DNA of 38,931 nt, from contig JAFAKN010000231.1 of NCBI GenBank assembly GCA_019235415.1, positions 1-38,931 of the forward strand, read 5' to 3'. The notes under the pieces were generated by a model. It was not told the origin of the DNA and did not search any database. It was given only the letters and a program-made list of their open reading frames with translations. Each line of letters starts with the position of its first letter. Positions within the stretch are counted from its first letter, which is position 1. The stretch is from Alphaproteobacteria bacterium. GTDB lineage: Bacteria > Pseudomonadota > Alphaproteobacteria > Reyranellales > Reyranellaceae. This document shows positions 15,121 through 22,759 of this stretch, piece after piece. Position numbers and translations under genes: made by a program.

Positions 15121-16464
15121 ATGAAAGTCGGGATTGCGGCGTCGCATGACGACGCCGAGAACGGCATGCCGCTGCGAGACATGCGCGCCTGCCAGATGGC
15201 GGCCAACGAGCTCAACGAGATCATCATCTTCCGTTCGACCGGGCCGTGGTCGAAACGTTGGCTCGAAGCCGATCCGCCCTTCCCATCCAAGAATTTCCAC
15301 GTCAAGGGCAAGAGCTCCGACTGGGGCCCGATGGCGGGCTTCGTGCCCTACGACGGCGAGTACTGCAAGCTCGGCCATGACGAGGCGGAAGCGAGGAAGT
15401 CCACCCGCTACAACGACTTCGGGCTGGAGAGCGGCTTTGCCAGCAAGTCCGTGCTGCGCCTCACCCTGGCCCAGCTGCAACTGCAACGGCACCGCGCCTG
15501 CGAGGTCCCCCGACGCACCGCGCTCGACGAGCTGGTGCAGGTGCCCGATCGCCAGGACTATGTCCTGGTCTGCACGCGCCCTCGGGACCAGAAGACCTAC
15601 CGCTTTCTCGCCCGGCGCGACGACGACGCCTACGACATCCTCATCCTCAAGCCGGACGTCCTCGAAGGCATGCTGGGCTCGGCGCGGGCGGCGACCAACC
15701 TCTTCCTGCTGCTCGACGCCGTGCGCTCCGGCAAGCTCGACATCGCCAGGCTGCCGCCGCTCGAAGTGATGGTGTCCGAAGAGGTCGGCGCCGAGCGCCG
15801 GCCGATGACCGGCGACTACGACCTGATGGCCGTCTGCCCGCCCTGGCGCACCTACATGGACCGCTCGATGCGCCCTGAGAACAAGGAGATCAGGAAGCCC
15901 GCCATCCGGCTCAACGGTGGCGCCCTGAGCGCCGGGCAGGCATTCGGCGGGACGAGCTTCCTCGACAAGGTCCTCGACATGAGGCTGGCCACCGGCGCAC
16001 CGACGCCCAAGGTCGACAAGAGGGCCAAGTACGACGAGCACGACGACATGGGCAACGTGACGCCGCGCATCCTGAACGCGATCAACATCCTCAACGCCAA
16101 GATGGGCGCGATCGGCGACCGCGCCGCGCTGCGGCGCGTGCACCACAACGCCGAGTCGCACCGGAACCTCGCCTTCGGCGCCCTCGAAGCCCAGACAATG
16201 TGGCTCGAGCAGGACGGCTTCCCCTTGACCGCCTTCCATCCTGTCCAAGCGCTGCGCGGCGACAGCCCGCTGGCGCGCTACAGCGACGTCGTCACCCTGG
16301 AATACATGGCCGAGTTCAAGCGCTACTGCGCCGACGTCCATAAGGCGGGCTACTACGTCCCGAAAAACTGGACCTGGGGCCTGTCGATCCGCGATACCGC
16401 CGACCAGACGCACGCCAACGTCGCGGCCTTGTTCCTTCGCGGACGGGAACGTCCCCCGCGCTGA
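15121..16464 (+). CDS. Class II nucleotidyl cyclase of the anthrax edema factor / CyaA / ExoY type
   Basis: The 447 residues contain a whole edema-factor-type cyclase domain. FRST (Arg38) matches the early Arg. Lys57 and Lys64 in PSKNFHVKGKSSDWG keep the exact 7-residue spacing of CyaA Lys58/Lys65 and the diagnostic KSSDWGxxAG. TGDYDLMAVCP gives the Mg2+-binding pair Asp232/Asp234. HNAE (His342, Glu345) matches CyaA HGTE. FKRYCADVHKAGYYV (399-413) matches the CyaA segment around LKEYIGQQRGEGYVF. The family makes cAMP or other cyclic nucleotides after activation by a host protein (calmodulin or actin). No signal peptide, RTX repeats or delivery domain is present, so location, activator and product are unknown. 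GAGGTGGG precedes ATG 15121. Homology is read from recalled family motifs. Confidence 0.85.
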   Translation: MKVGIAASHDDAENGMPLRDMRACQMAANELNEIIIFRSTGPWSKRWLEADPPFPSKNFHVKGKSSDWGPMAGFVPYDGEYCKLGHDEAEARKSTRYNDFGLESGFASKSVLRLTLAQLQLQRHRACEVPRRTALDELVQVPDRQDYVLVCTRPRDQKTYRFLARRDDDAYDILILKPDVLEGMLGSARAATNLFLLLDAVRSGKLDIARLPPLEVMVSEEVGAERRPMTGDYDLMAVCPPWRTYMDRSMRPENKEIRKPAIRLNGGALSAGQAFGGTSFLDKVLDMRLATGAPTPKVDKRAKYDEHDDMGNVTPRILNAINILNAKMGAIGDRAALRRVHHNAESHRNLAFGALEAQTMWLEQDGFPLTAFHPVQALRGDSPLARYSDVVTLEYMAEFKRYCADVHKAGYYVPKNWTWGLSIRDTADQTHANVAALFLRGRERPPR

Positions 16465-16575
16465 CTGGACCGAAAGGACCGCGTAAGCTGCCAAGGCCTA
16501 CAGTTCAGGAATCCGCGAGTCCTTCGAGGTTTGCCACACCGCCCCATGCCGGCGCCGTTTTCTCCCACGATCCTC

Positions 16576-16785
16576 ATGGCCACCGGCGAGCACAGGTCGG
16601 GCTTCGGTCAATGGTGTCTCGGCGCGAAGTGTAGGAGATGCGGAACCGCCATGCTCTTCGCCCCCTCGCGCGGCCCGCAGCAGAAGATCCCCGACGACGC
16701 CCACGTCCAGGCCAAGTGCTCGGTCTGCGGCCACGAGTCCGACTACTTCGGCCGCGACCTGCAACACTTCTGGACGAAGGGCTGA
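16576..16785 (+). CDS. Small zinc-ribbon-like protein
   Basis: The 69-residue product has two CxxC knuckles, AKCRRCGTA (Cys19, Cys22) and AKCSVCGHE (Cys48, Cys51), with 25 residues between, the usual spacing of a zinc ribbon. It ends SDYFGRDLQHFWTKG. The start is uncertain: ATG 16576 (MATGEHRSGF) is taken and ATG 16546 is possible. Neither has a good ribosome site. It lies 111 bp downstream of the cyclase gene on the same strand. No function is assigned; such ribbons bind nucleic acid or protein partners. Confidence 0.6.
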   Translation: MATGEHRSGFGQWCLGAKCRRCGTAMLFAPSRGPQQKIPDDAHVQAKCSVCGHESDYFGRDLQHFWTKG

Positions 16786-16849
16786 AGGGCGACGTTCCGC
16801 ACCCTCATGGGGTCTTGGCTGGGAGAGCACCACTCCAGTGGCGCTCATT

Positions 16850-16904
16850 GGAGCGCGGACCTCCCGGTCCGCTCATAAGCTGCGGACCAGGAGGTCCGCG
16901 CTCC
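16850..16904. repeat. Intergenic inverted repeat, GGAGCGCGGACCTCC family
   Basis: The arms are 23 bp (16850-16872 and 16882-16904) with a single mismatch that becomes a G-U pair in RNA, around a 9-base loop. A half-arm copy occurs at 18786-18800, and the core GAGCGCGGA recurs in the hairpin at 10351-10384. There is no coding content; it behaves as a short palindromic intergenic repeat. The rest of 16786-17012 is featureless apart from the upstream region of the next gene. Confidence 0.8.
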
Positions 16905-17012
16905 ACTGAAGAGCATGAGGCGGCACCGCTCCGAGCGAATGAGCGGTCGACTTATGCGCGAAAATCTGTCATAGTTTACTCGCACGATATTTCCGGCTGA
17001 ACGGGGGCGGGC

Positions 17013-18656
17013 ATGCCGGGCAGCACCAGCTTCAACTACGCCATCTTCAAGCGGCTTCAGGCCTCGTTCTACTCCGGCTTCGGTCCTTCGACCGGCGGGC
17101 ATATGGACCTCGCCAACCCGATGGGCGGCTTCAGCCTGCTGTCGCCGAACGATCCGCACGGCCTTATGGGCACGCTGGGAAATGCCGCACCGGCTGGACT
17201 GGCGGGCCTCGCGCCGCTGGCGCCGACCAACGTCCCGGCCGACAGCCCGATCTTCCAGATGCTGAGCGCCTCGCTGGGCGCGCCCGGCACGATTCCCAAC
17301 AACATCCCGGTCGGCGCCAACATGTGGCCGGTCATGCCGCCGCCCGAGCAGGTGCAGCCGCCGCCGGCGCTCGGCACCCAGCTCGACCCGCTTTGGCTGG
17401 AATTCAACAACGGCAGCCCGCCGCCCTTGCTCACCGCGTTCGGCAACTGGATCGCCAACGGCAAGCCGGATGACAGCCCAAAAGATGCTCCGCTCGCCCA
17501 GCCGGGGCTGTTCAACAACCCGCCGCCCGTCTTTCCGGGCGCGTCGACCGCGCTGTTGTTCGTGGCGAGCTTCCCGAACGACGACGGTCGGCGTACCGGC
17601 GACGGCGAGGCGCAGGGCGTGCCGCTCAGCCACGTACCGGCCAACTTCTGGGCGACGTCGCAGATCTTCCTGGTCGACGACCAGGGCCACATCCCCTCGC
17701 TCGCCAATCTCAAGCCGGGCCAGGAATTCTATGTCAGCGCCATCGTCGGCAATTCGTGCGCGACCGAGCCCGCCGGTCGGGCATTCTTCTCCAGCAACCC
17801 GATGACCGTGATCTGCGACGCGCAGTGCTTCAACACCTTCTTGAGCCCGGCGGTGCCGTTGCCGTCGTTCGCCAACCTCGACCCGATGGGCACCAACCCC
17901 GTCTACGATCAGTTCGCCCTGCCGCCGCAGAGCTACGACGTGGCGGCGTTCCGCTTCGACGTCAGCAAGGTCTTCACGGCGCTGGCCACCGCCCTGCAAG
18001 GGGTCAATCTCGGCGGCATGCAGCCCGCCGACTGGCTCAAGGCCGGCCATCCCTGCGTGAAGGTGCTGGTTCTGTCGGGCGAGCAGCCGAACTACTTTCC
18101 GCCGATGGGCAACGTGCCGCTCACCATCGATTCCAACCCGCGCTACGACCGCCATATCGCCCAGCACAACCTCGCCCCCTTCGACGTCAGCCTGATGGCG
18201 CACGCCAAGCCGCTATGGACCAACTTCATCCTGGCCCAGGCCGGCCGCGGGCCCAACGGTCTCGCCATCGGCCATGCCGGCTGGCCGATCGACCTCGCTC
18301 GCTTCTATTTCGCCATCCCGCACGGCCCCTTCGAACGCTACATGGCCAAGGGCTGGCAGCGCGGCTTCGCGCTGGTGCGCGAGGGCGTGGCCAAGCCGTT
18401 CCCCGATGCGGTGATCCTGCGCCAGACGACACCGGGCGCGCGGCTCGAGATCGCCGATCACGATCCCGGCGACGCCCGGCACCGCCACGGCCCCGACCAG
18501 TTTTTCGGAATGGCGGTCGGCGTCGAAGCCGACCCCCAGCGGCTCGGCGGGCAGCGACTCGGCGGGCAGCGGCTCGGCGACATCGAGGTGGTGCACACGG
18601 CGCACGAGGCCGACATCGTCGGCGGCTTTTCGCTGCGGCCGCAGCATTCGCGGTAG
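17013..18656 (+). CDS. Large orphan protein of unknown function
   Basis: The 547-residue product has no signal peptide and no membrane helix. The first 175 residues are Pro/Gly/Asn-rich (PVGANMWPVMPPPEQVQPPP). The middle has folded-looking segments (ALLFVASFPNDDG, FWATSQIFLVDDQGHIPSLA, GQEFYVSAIVGNSC), and the tail reads VLSGEQPNYFPPMGNVPLTI, DSNPRYDRHIAQHNLAPFDV and FYFAIPHGPFERYMAKGW. Near the C-terminus a 15-bp unit repeated three times gives RLGGQRLGGQRLGD. GGGGGCGGG precedes ATG 17013. The beta-rich middle could be an adhesin or sandwich domain, but I do not recognise any family. Inverted-repeat elements of two families flank it (16850-16904 and 18680-18750). Confidence 0.75.
   Translation: MPGSTSFNYAIFKRLQASFYSGFGPSTGGHMDLANPMGGFSLLSPNDPHGLMGTLGNAAPAGLAGLAPLAPTNVPADSPIFQMLSASLGAPGTIPNNIPVGANMWPVMPPPEQVQPPPALGTQLDPLWLEFNNGSPPPLLTAFGNWIANGKPDDSPKDAPLAQPGLFNNPPPVFPGASTALLFVASFPNDDGRRTGDGEAQGVPLSHVPANFWATSQIFLVDDQGHIPSLANLKPGQEFYVSAIVGNSCATEPAGRAFFSSNPMTVICDAQCFNTFLSPAVPLPSFANLDPMGTNPVYDQFALPPQSYDVAAFRFDVSKVFTALATALQGVNLGGMQPADWLKAGHPCVKVLVLSGEQPNYFPPMGNVPLTIDSNPRYDRHIAQHNLAPFDVSLMAHAKPLWTNFILAQAGRGPNGLAIGHAGWPIDLARFYFAIPHGPFERYMAKGWQRGFALVREGVAKPFPDAVILRQTTPGARLEIADHDPGDARHRHGPDQFFGMAVGVEADPQRLGGQRLGGQRLGDIEVVHTAHEADIVGGFSLRPQHSR
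18537..18580 (+). repeat. In-frame 15-bp tandem repeat
   Basis: Three near-identical copies of CAGCGGCTCGGCGGG lie inside the 547-residue orphan gene. They add 5-residue units (QRLGG) without breaking the frame, so copy number could vary between strains. Confidence 0.75.
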
Positions 18657-18679
18657 GCCGTGCTCGTTGGAGCGATCCG

Positions 18680-18750
18680 CTGTCATGCCGAGCGTAGCGA
18701 GGGCCCTTTGAGGCCACAGGAAAGGTCCCCCGCTGCGCTCGGGATGACAG
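18680..18750. repeat. Intergenic inverted repeat, GTCATCCCGA family, shorter variant
   Basis: The left arm starts CTGTCATGCCGAGCG and the right arm ends CGCTCGGGATGACAG. Inside, GGGCCCTTTG faces AAAGGTCCCC. It is a 71-bp imperfect hairpin related to the copies at 6899-7011 and 27483-27599 but with a shorter, diverged centre. It lies between the convergent genes 17013-18656 and 18805-19302. Confidence 0.75.
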
Positions 18751-18785
18751 AAAGGCGGACTCGGTCTGGGTAGTCCCCGACCTGG

Positions 18786-18800
18786 GGAGGTCCGCGCTCC
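18786..18800. repeat. Half-arm of the GGAGCGCGGACCTCC repeat
   Basis: GGAGGTCCGCGCTCC is identical to the outer part of one arm of the element at 16850-16904. A full partner arm is not seen nearby, so it is a decayed or single-arm copy just before the end of the 18805-19302 gene. Confidence 0.6.
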
Positions 18801-18804
18801 AAGC

Positions 18805-19302
18805 CTACCGCGTCGGCCAGCCGCATTGGCGACGGACTTCCGTGAGCGCTTGGCGCGCCCCTTGGACATCGAACGCCAGCGAGATCGGTTCGCCGAACGC
18901 GCGGGTCATCCGCATGCGAAGGGTGGCGGCGTCGAGCAGCGCCTCGACGAAGGGGATGCTCGCCCCATTCCAGAGGCCGGCGCACAAGTCGCCGGCACAG
19001 ACGTTCCAGTACCCTCGCCGCGCGGCCCCTTGGTCGATGGTGTATTCGACCCGCACCACGTCGCCGCCGAACACCAGGTACTCGGCGCTGATGAACACGC
19101 TCGTGCGGCCATCGGAACAGCTGACCACCAGCTGGGCCGCCCGCGTGCCGTGCCTGTCGTCGACGATGCCCGACGCCTTGGCAGCGATGCCGGCCGTCCC
19201 GCTCGCCGAGCTCGATACCGGAAACTGCTTCCAGTCGGCCGCGAATGCCCGCTCGCCCACAACCAAGCTAAGCGCGGCAACGACCAAAGCCAGATGCTTC
19301 AT
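18805..19302 (-). CDS. Exported VasI/TagO-like protein
   Basis: The 165-residue product has a signal peptide (cleavage at AFA|A, residues 20/21). The mature part follows the pattern of the type VI secretion-associated VasI/TagO domain. It opens with WKQFPVSSSASG and then LVVSCSDGRTSVFISAEYLV, a polypeptide strand with a conserved Cys. Later come VRVEYTIDQG and the ending MTRAFGEPISLAFDVQG then LTEVRRQCGW. Many bacteria without a type VI system encode single exported copies, and no other type VI gene lies in this window, so a secretion role is not implied. GGGGAA precedes ATG 19302. It is divergent from the TPR gene. Confidence 0.65.
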   Translation of the reverse strand: MKHLALVVAALSLVVGERAFAADWKQFPVSSSASGTAGIAAKASGIVDDRHGTRAAQLVVSCSDGRTSVFISAEYLVFGGDVVRVEYTIDQGAARRGYWNVCAGDLCAGLWNGASIPFVEALLDAATLRMRMTRAFGEPISLAFDVQGARQALTEVRRQCGWPTR

Positions 19303-19512
19303 GGCGTTCCCCAATCGGTCGTATCCGGCCAGCATACGCCCGCAGCGATTGCAGGAGCCACACGGTAGCGTTCGTGCAATGGTATGAAAGGGGTTCCCGC
19401 GTTGGTCCCCTGCGCCCGCGAACGCTATGCTGGTCGAAACGTCGTTCCCTGAGGCCCTACCATGCGCCTTCGATGCAAGGGGATATGTGACTTCGCGCAC
19501 TCTCCTCACGCC

Positions 19513-20154
19513 ATGACGATGCGCCTCGTCTTCGCGCTCGTGGCTGCTGCGCTCGGTGCGCTTGCCGGTGCGGCGAACGCAGACGACTACGCGCTGCAAC
19601 GGCAACGCTGCGGCCTCGAGGCCAAGCCGCGTCTGCCCGACCCGCAGATGCTCGAGGCCTGCACCGCGGTGATAGACGCGCGCAAGGAGACGCCGCAGGA
19701 TCTCGCGCGCGCCTACGTCAATCGCGGCGATGCCTGGCGCCTGCGCGAAAGGGCGATCGACCGCGCCATCGCCGACTACGACGAAGCGATCCGTCTGCGC
19801 CCGGATTTCGCGCTGGCCTTCGCCGGTCGAGGCTTCACCTACCTGTTCGAACGGCGCAACCCCGACCGCGCCATACAGGACTTCGACGAGGCCATTCGAC
19901 TCGATTCGACGTCCGCCGTCGTCTTCTACTATCGCGCCACCGCCTATGCCGACAAAGGAGCGCTCGATCGCGCCATCGCCGACTTCGACCAGGCCATCCG
20001 CCTCAAGCCCGACTTCAGCAACGCCTATCGCGACCGCGGGCAGGCCAAGCAGGCGAAGGGCGACCTCGTCGGCGCCGCCGCCGACTTGGCGCGCGCCGAG
20101 AGCACGGGCAGCCGGACGCCGGCCTGCGACCGCGGCACGGGCTGCGGCCGGTAG
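19513..20154 (+). CDS. Exported tetratricopeptide-repeat protein
   Basis: The 213-residue product has a signal peptide (MTMRLVFALVAAALGALAG, cleavage about ANA|D at 23). Four tandem TPR units follow (about residues 60-200), each with the W/G/Y-A-P spacing: AYVNRGDAWRL...YDEAIRLRPDF, AFAGRGFTYLF...FDEAIRLD, FYYRATAYADKG...FDQAIRLKPDF and a weaker fourth. TPR proteins are scaffolds for protein contacts, here probably in the periplasm. The C-terminus has two Cys (CDRGTGC). ATG 19513 is used because it begins the signal peptide; an open extension to 19462 is not needed. Confidence 0.82.
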   Translation: MTMRLVFALVAAALGALAGAANADDYALQRQRCGLEAKPRLPDPQMLEACTAVIDARKETPQDLARAYVNRGDAWRLRERAIDRAIADYDEAIRLRPDFALAFAGRGFTYLFERRNPDRAIQDFDEAIRLDSTSAVVFYYRATAYADKGALDRAIADFDQAIRLKPDFSNAYRDRGQAKQAKGDLVGAAADLARAESTGSRTPACDRGTGCGR

Positions 20155-20249
20155 CACAGCCAAACGATCACAATTTTGTCTCAGCACGCGCTGGCGCCGA
20201 TTGCAAAGTCAGGCTTGGATTCGACACATTGGCGTGACGATAGATTCCT

Positions 20250-21617
20250 ATGCCTGAAGCTCCTGCCCAAACGATCGGGCCTGTCGTCCTGGTGATGCAG
20301 GACGACGTTGCCGAGCGCGCACTGACGGTGCGGCACCTGCGCGAATCGGGCGTCGATGTCGTCGAGGCGACGGACGGCAAGGAGATGGCCCGCATTCTGG
20401 ACCATAGACCGGTCGACGTCGTGCTCGCGGACCTCGAGGCGCCGAGCCAAGCAACCGGCGAGCAAAGTGGCCAGCAAAGCGGATTGCATCTGCTGCGCTG
20501 GCTGCGCGAGCGCCATCCACACACCAAGGCGATCCTCGCATCGGCAGCCGAGGGCGATGTCGCGGCGCTGAAAGGCTACGGCGTCTTCCTCAGCAAGCCC
20601 TACCGCATGGTCGACCTCGATCACTGCCTTCAGAGGGTCCTGGCGAGCGCGAGCAAATCCGCTCGGCCAGCGGCTCACACGCCGGTGGAACCGGGCCTCG
20701 GCCGTGGGCAACCAAGCGCCGTGCCCGGCGGGCGGCCGGTTGCTTTCAAAGCAGACGGTAGAGCCGACGAGGACGGGGAGTGGATGGCGCGGCTGTCGCG
20801 TCAACTCGGTGCGCGCACGGCCCAGCGGCAGGAGGTCGACGCGGTTGCGGCCAAGGCGGCGCGGCGGGCTGCGATGCAGGCCTATGACCGCGCACGCGGT
20901 CGCCGCCTGAGGTTGCTGCTTGGCTTCGCCATCGGTGCGGCCGTCGGCTCAGCCCTCATCATTCTCGTACCGATGTTCGATTCGCCCTCGACGACCGCTT
21001 CCGAGCCCGCCCCGTCCGCCGAAGTAGCGGCCCTGCAACCACCGGCAGCGGTCCCTCCCCCTGTGGCTGCCGCGCCGGCGCCAGAGCTTCTGCCAGAGAC
21101 GCCACCAGGGCCGAAGACACCGCCGCCGGAACCGATGGCGGCTTCGCCGACGCAAGCTGCCGCGGCCTCGCCCACATTGCCACCGACGGACACGGCCAAT
21201 CGCGAGTCGCCGTCGCCGACGAGCCTGGAGCCTAGCGCGCCCGGGCAGCCCGCAGCCGTCCCGCCGGCGCCAAACGCGGCTCCGCTGGCGCGCGACGAAG
21301 TGAAGGAAGTCCAGTCGAGGCTGCGATCGCTGGGCTTCAATCCCGGCCCGATCGACGGCGATGCGGGCGCGATGACCGCGGGCGCCGTCATGCACTACCA
21401 GCAGGCGCGAGGGCGACCGCGGACCGGCGTCATCGATCGCGACCTGCTGGCGCAGCTGCGCGAGGATCCCACGCCCGAGCCGGCGCCGCGCGCCGCAAGG
21501 GCCGACCCGCCTCCCCGCGCGACGCCGACCGTCGTACCGCGCCGTTCCGATCCCTTCGAGCCCGTGCGGACGGCGGGCGATCGCTTCGGCCGCTGGCTGG
21601 AATCATTGGTCCGTTGA
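20250..21617 (+). CDS. Receiver domain - membrane helix - peptidoglycan-binding domain fusion
   Basis: The 455-residue protein combines three parts. Residues 10-132 are a two-component receiver domain with the acidic pair Asp18/Asp19, phospho-acceptor Asp61 (DVVLADLE), the Ser98 position and Lys116 in FLSKPYR, so phosphorylation looks possible. One membrane helix lies at 221-241 after an Arg-rich segment. A long Pro/Ala-rich region (about 245-350) leads to a peptidoglycan-binding-1 domain (about 352-410: VQSRLRSLGFNPGPIDGDAG, then TGVIDRDLLAQL). The topology implied is a cytoplasmic receiver and a periplasmic wall-binding end. This fusion is unusual; ordinary response regulators are soluble. 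No histidine kinase is adjacent. Confidence 0.85.
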   Translation: MPEAPAQTIGPVVLVMQDDVAERALTVRHLRESGVDVVEATDGKEMARILDHRPVDVVLADLEAPSQATGEQSGQQSGLHLLRWLRERHPHTKAILASAAEGDVAALKGYGVFLSKPYRMVDLDHCLQRVLASASKSARPAAHTPVEPGLGRGQPSAVPGGRPVAFKADGRADEDGEWMARLSRQLGARTAQRQEVDAVAAKAARRAAMQAYDRARGRRLRLLLGFAIGAAVGSALIILVPMFDSPSTTASEPAPSAEVAALQPPAAVPPPVAAAPAPELLPETPPGPKTPPPEPMAASPTQAAAASPTLPPTDTANRESPSPTSLEPSAPGQPAAVPPAPNAAPLARDEVKEVQSRLRSLGFNPGPIDGDAGAMTAGAVMHYQQARGRPRTGVIDRDLLAQLREDPTPEPAPRAARADPPPRATPTVVPRRSDPFEPVRTAGDRFGRWLESLVR

Positions 21618-21702
21618 CCTGTGCGGCGGCGGTGCAATTGTCGCCGCGTCCCCTGTCGAATCCGCTATGCTTGAAGCACCCGACGCCTTGGGAGGTCGCG
21701 AC

Positions 21703-22662
21703 ATGGACGAGGGGACAGCGGCTCGACGTGAAGTCCTGAAACAGATGGTTGCCGGCGCGATGGCGATGCCCGCCGCGACGGCGTTCGCGCAGGGCACAGC
21801 GCACGCCGCCGGCACGCCGGCCTACGATCCTGGCGCCCGCTTCGAGGTCGCGGTGAGCGAGGTCGAGCTCCGCCGCAACGCTGCGGGGCGAATGCTGATG
21901 GCCCGCATCTATCAGCCGAAGGGCACGGGCCCCTTCCCGACGGTTCTCGATCTGCACGGCGGCGCCTGGAACAGAAAGGACCGCTTCGCCGAGGAGCCGA
22001 TGGACCGCGCGCTGGCGGCGAGCGGCCTGCTGGTCGTCGCGGCCGACATGACGCTGGCGCCCGAGGCGCCCTATCCCGCCTGCATCGCCGACGCCAACTA
22101 CGCCGTGCGCTGGCTCAAGACCAAGGCGGCGACCTGGAACGGCGATGTCGCGAAGCTCGGCATCTTCGGCTCGTCGAGCGGTGGCCATGTCGCGGAGCTT
22201 CTGGCGATGCGCCCGCGCGATCCGCGCTATAACTCGATCCCGCTCGCCGCCGCGCCGGACGTCGACGCCACGGTCGCCTGGGCCGCGATGCGCTCGCCGA
22301 TCAGCAACACTTTCGCGCGCTACGAGAACGCCGAGCGCCGCCACAACGAGGCGATGATCAAGAACAACAAGGTGTTCTTCTCGCCCTGGGACACGATCCA
22401 CGAAAGCAATCCGCAGGAGATCCTCGAGCGCGGTGAGAAGGTGACCCTGGTCCCGTTCCTCATCATGCAAGGCGCGCTCGACGACAATGTGCTGCCCGAG
22501 ATGCAGGAAAAGTTCGCCAAGACATACCGGGCGGCGGGCGGCCAGTGCGACTACCGGCTGTTCGAGAACTCGGTCCACGAATGGGTCGCCGAGCCGGGTC
22601 CCCAGACGGACAAGGCGCGCGAGGTGGCCAAGGAGTTCATCGCCCGGCAACTCAAAGCTTGA
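21703..22662 (+). CDS. Exported alpha/beta hydrolase (esterase/lipase type) with a Tat-like signal
   Basis: The 319-residue alpha/beta hydrolase has the oxyanion motif HGGAW (85-89), nucleophile Ser158 in GSSSGGH, acid Asp260/261 in GALDDNV and His292 in SVHEW. This is the complete triad of the hormone-sensitive-lipase-like carboxylesterases. The N-terminus has RREVLK (9-13 region) before a hydrophobic stretch ending in AFAQ, a twin-arginine-like signal, so the enzyme is probably exported folded. GGGAGG is 9 nt before ATG 21703, which decides this start over ATG 21667. The substrate is not known. It may be co-transcribed with the VOC gene that follows. Confidence 0.87.
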   Translation: MDEGTAARREVLKQMVAGAMAMPAATAFAQGTAHAAGTPAYDPGARFEVAVSEVELRRNAAGRMLMARIYQPKGTGPFPTVLDLHGGAWNRKDRFAEEPMDRALAASGLLVVAADMTLAPEAPYPACIADANYAVRWLKTKAATWNGDVAKLGIFGSSSGGHVAELLAMRPRDPRYNSIPLAAAPDVDATVAWAAMRSPISNTFARYENAERRHNEAMIKNNKVFFSPWDTIHESNPQEILERGEKVTLVPFLIMQGALDDNVLPEMQEKFAKTYRAAGGQCDYRLFENSVHEWVAEPGPQTDKAREVAKEFIARQLKA

Positions 22663-22759
22663 GCCTCACATCCACCCGTCATCTCGACCGGAGGAGGAAG
22701 ACGGCCATGACCAGCCACCCCGCAGGCACGCCGATAGCCGTGTCCTCGGCGAGTTGCCG

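Noticed and set aside
15121..16464. Full CyaA-like RTX haemolysin or calmodulin-dependent toxin
   Set aside because: The protein ends soon after the catalytic domain, has no RTX or hydrophobic pore region, and no acyltransferase or type I secretion genes are adjacent. Only the cyclase domain is supported.
18805..19302. Type VI secretion locus, suggested by the VasI/TagO-like protein together with the tail-tube-like protein at 26960-27463
   Set aside because: No sheath, baseplate, ClpV, IcmF or Hcp-cluster genes lie in the window. Both proteins are isolated and have export signals.
19462..19512. Start of the TPR gene at ATG 19462
   Set aside because: It would put 17 polar residues in front of a normal signal peptide. 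ATG 19513 begins it cleanly.
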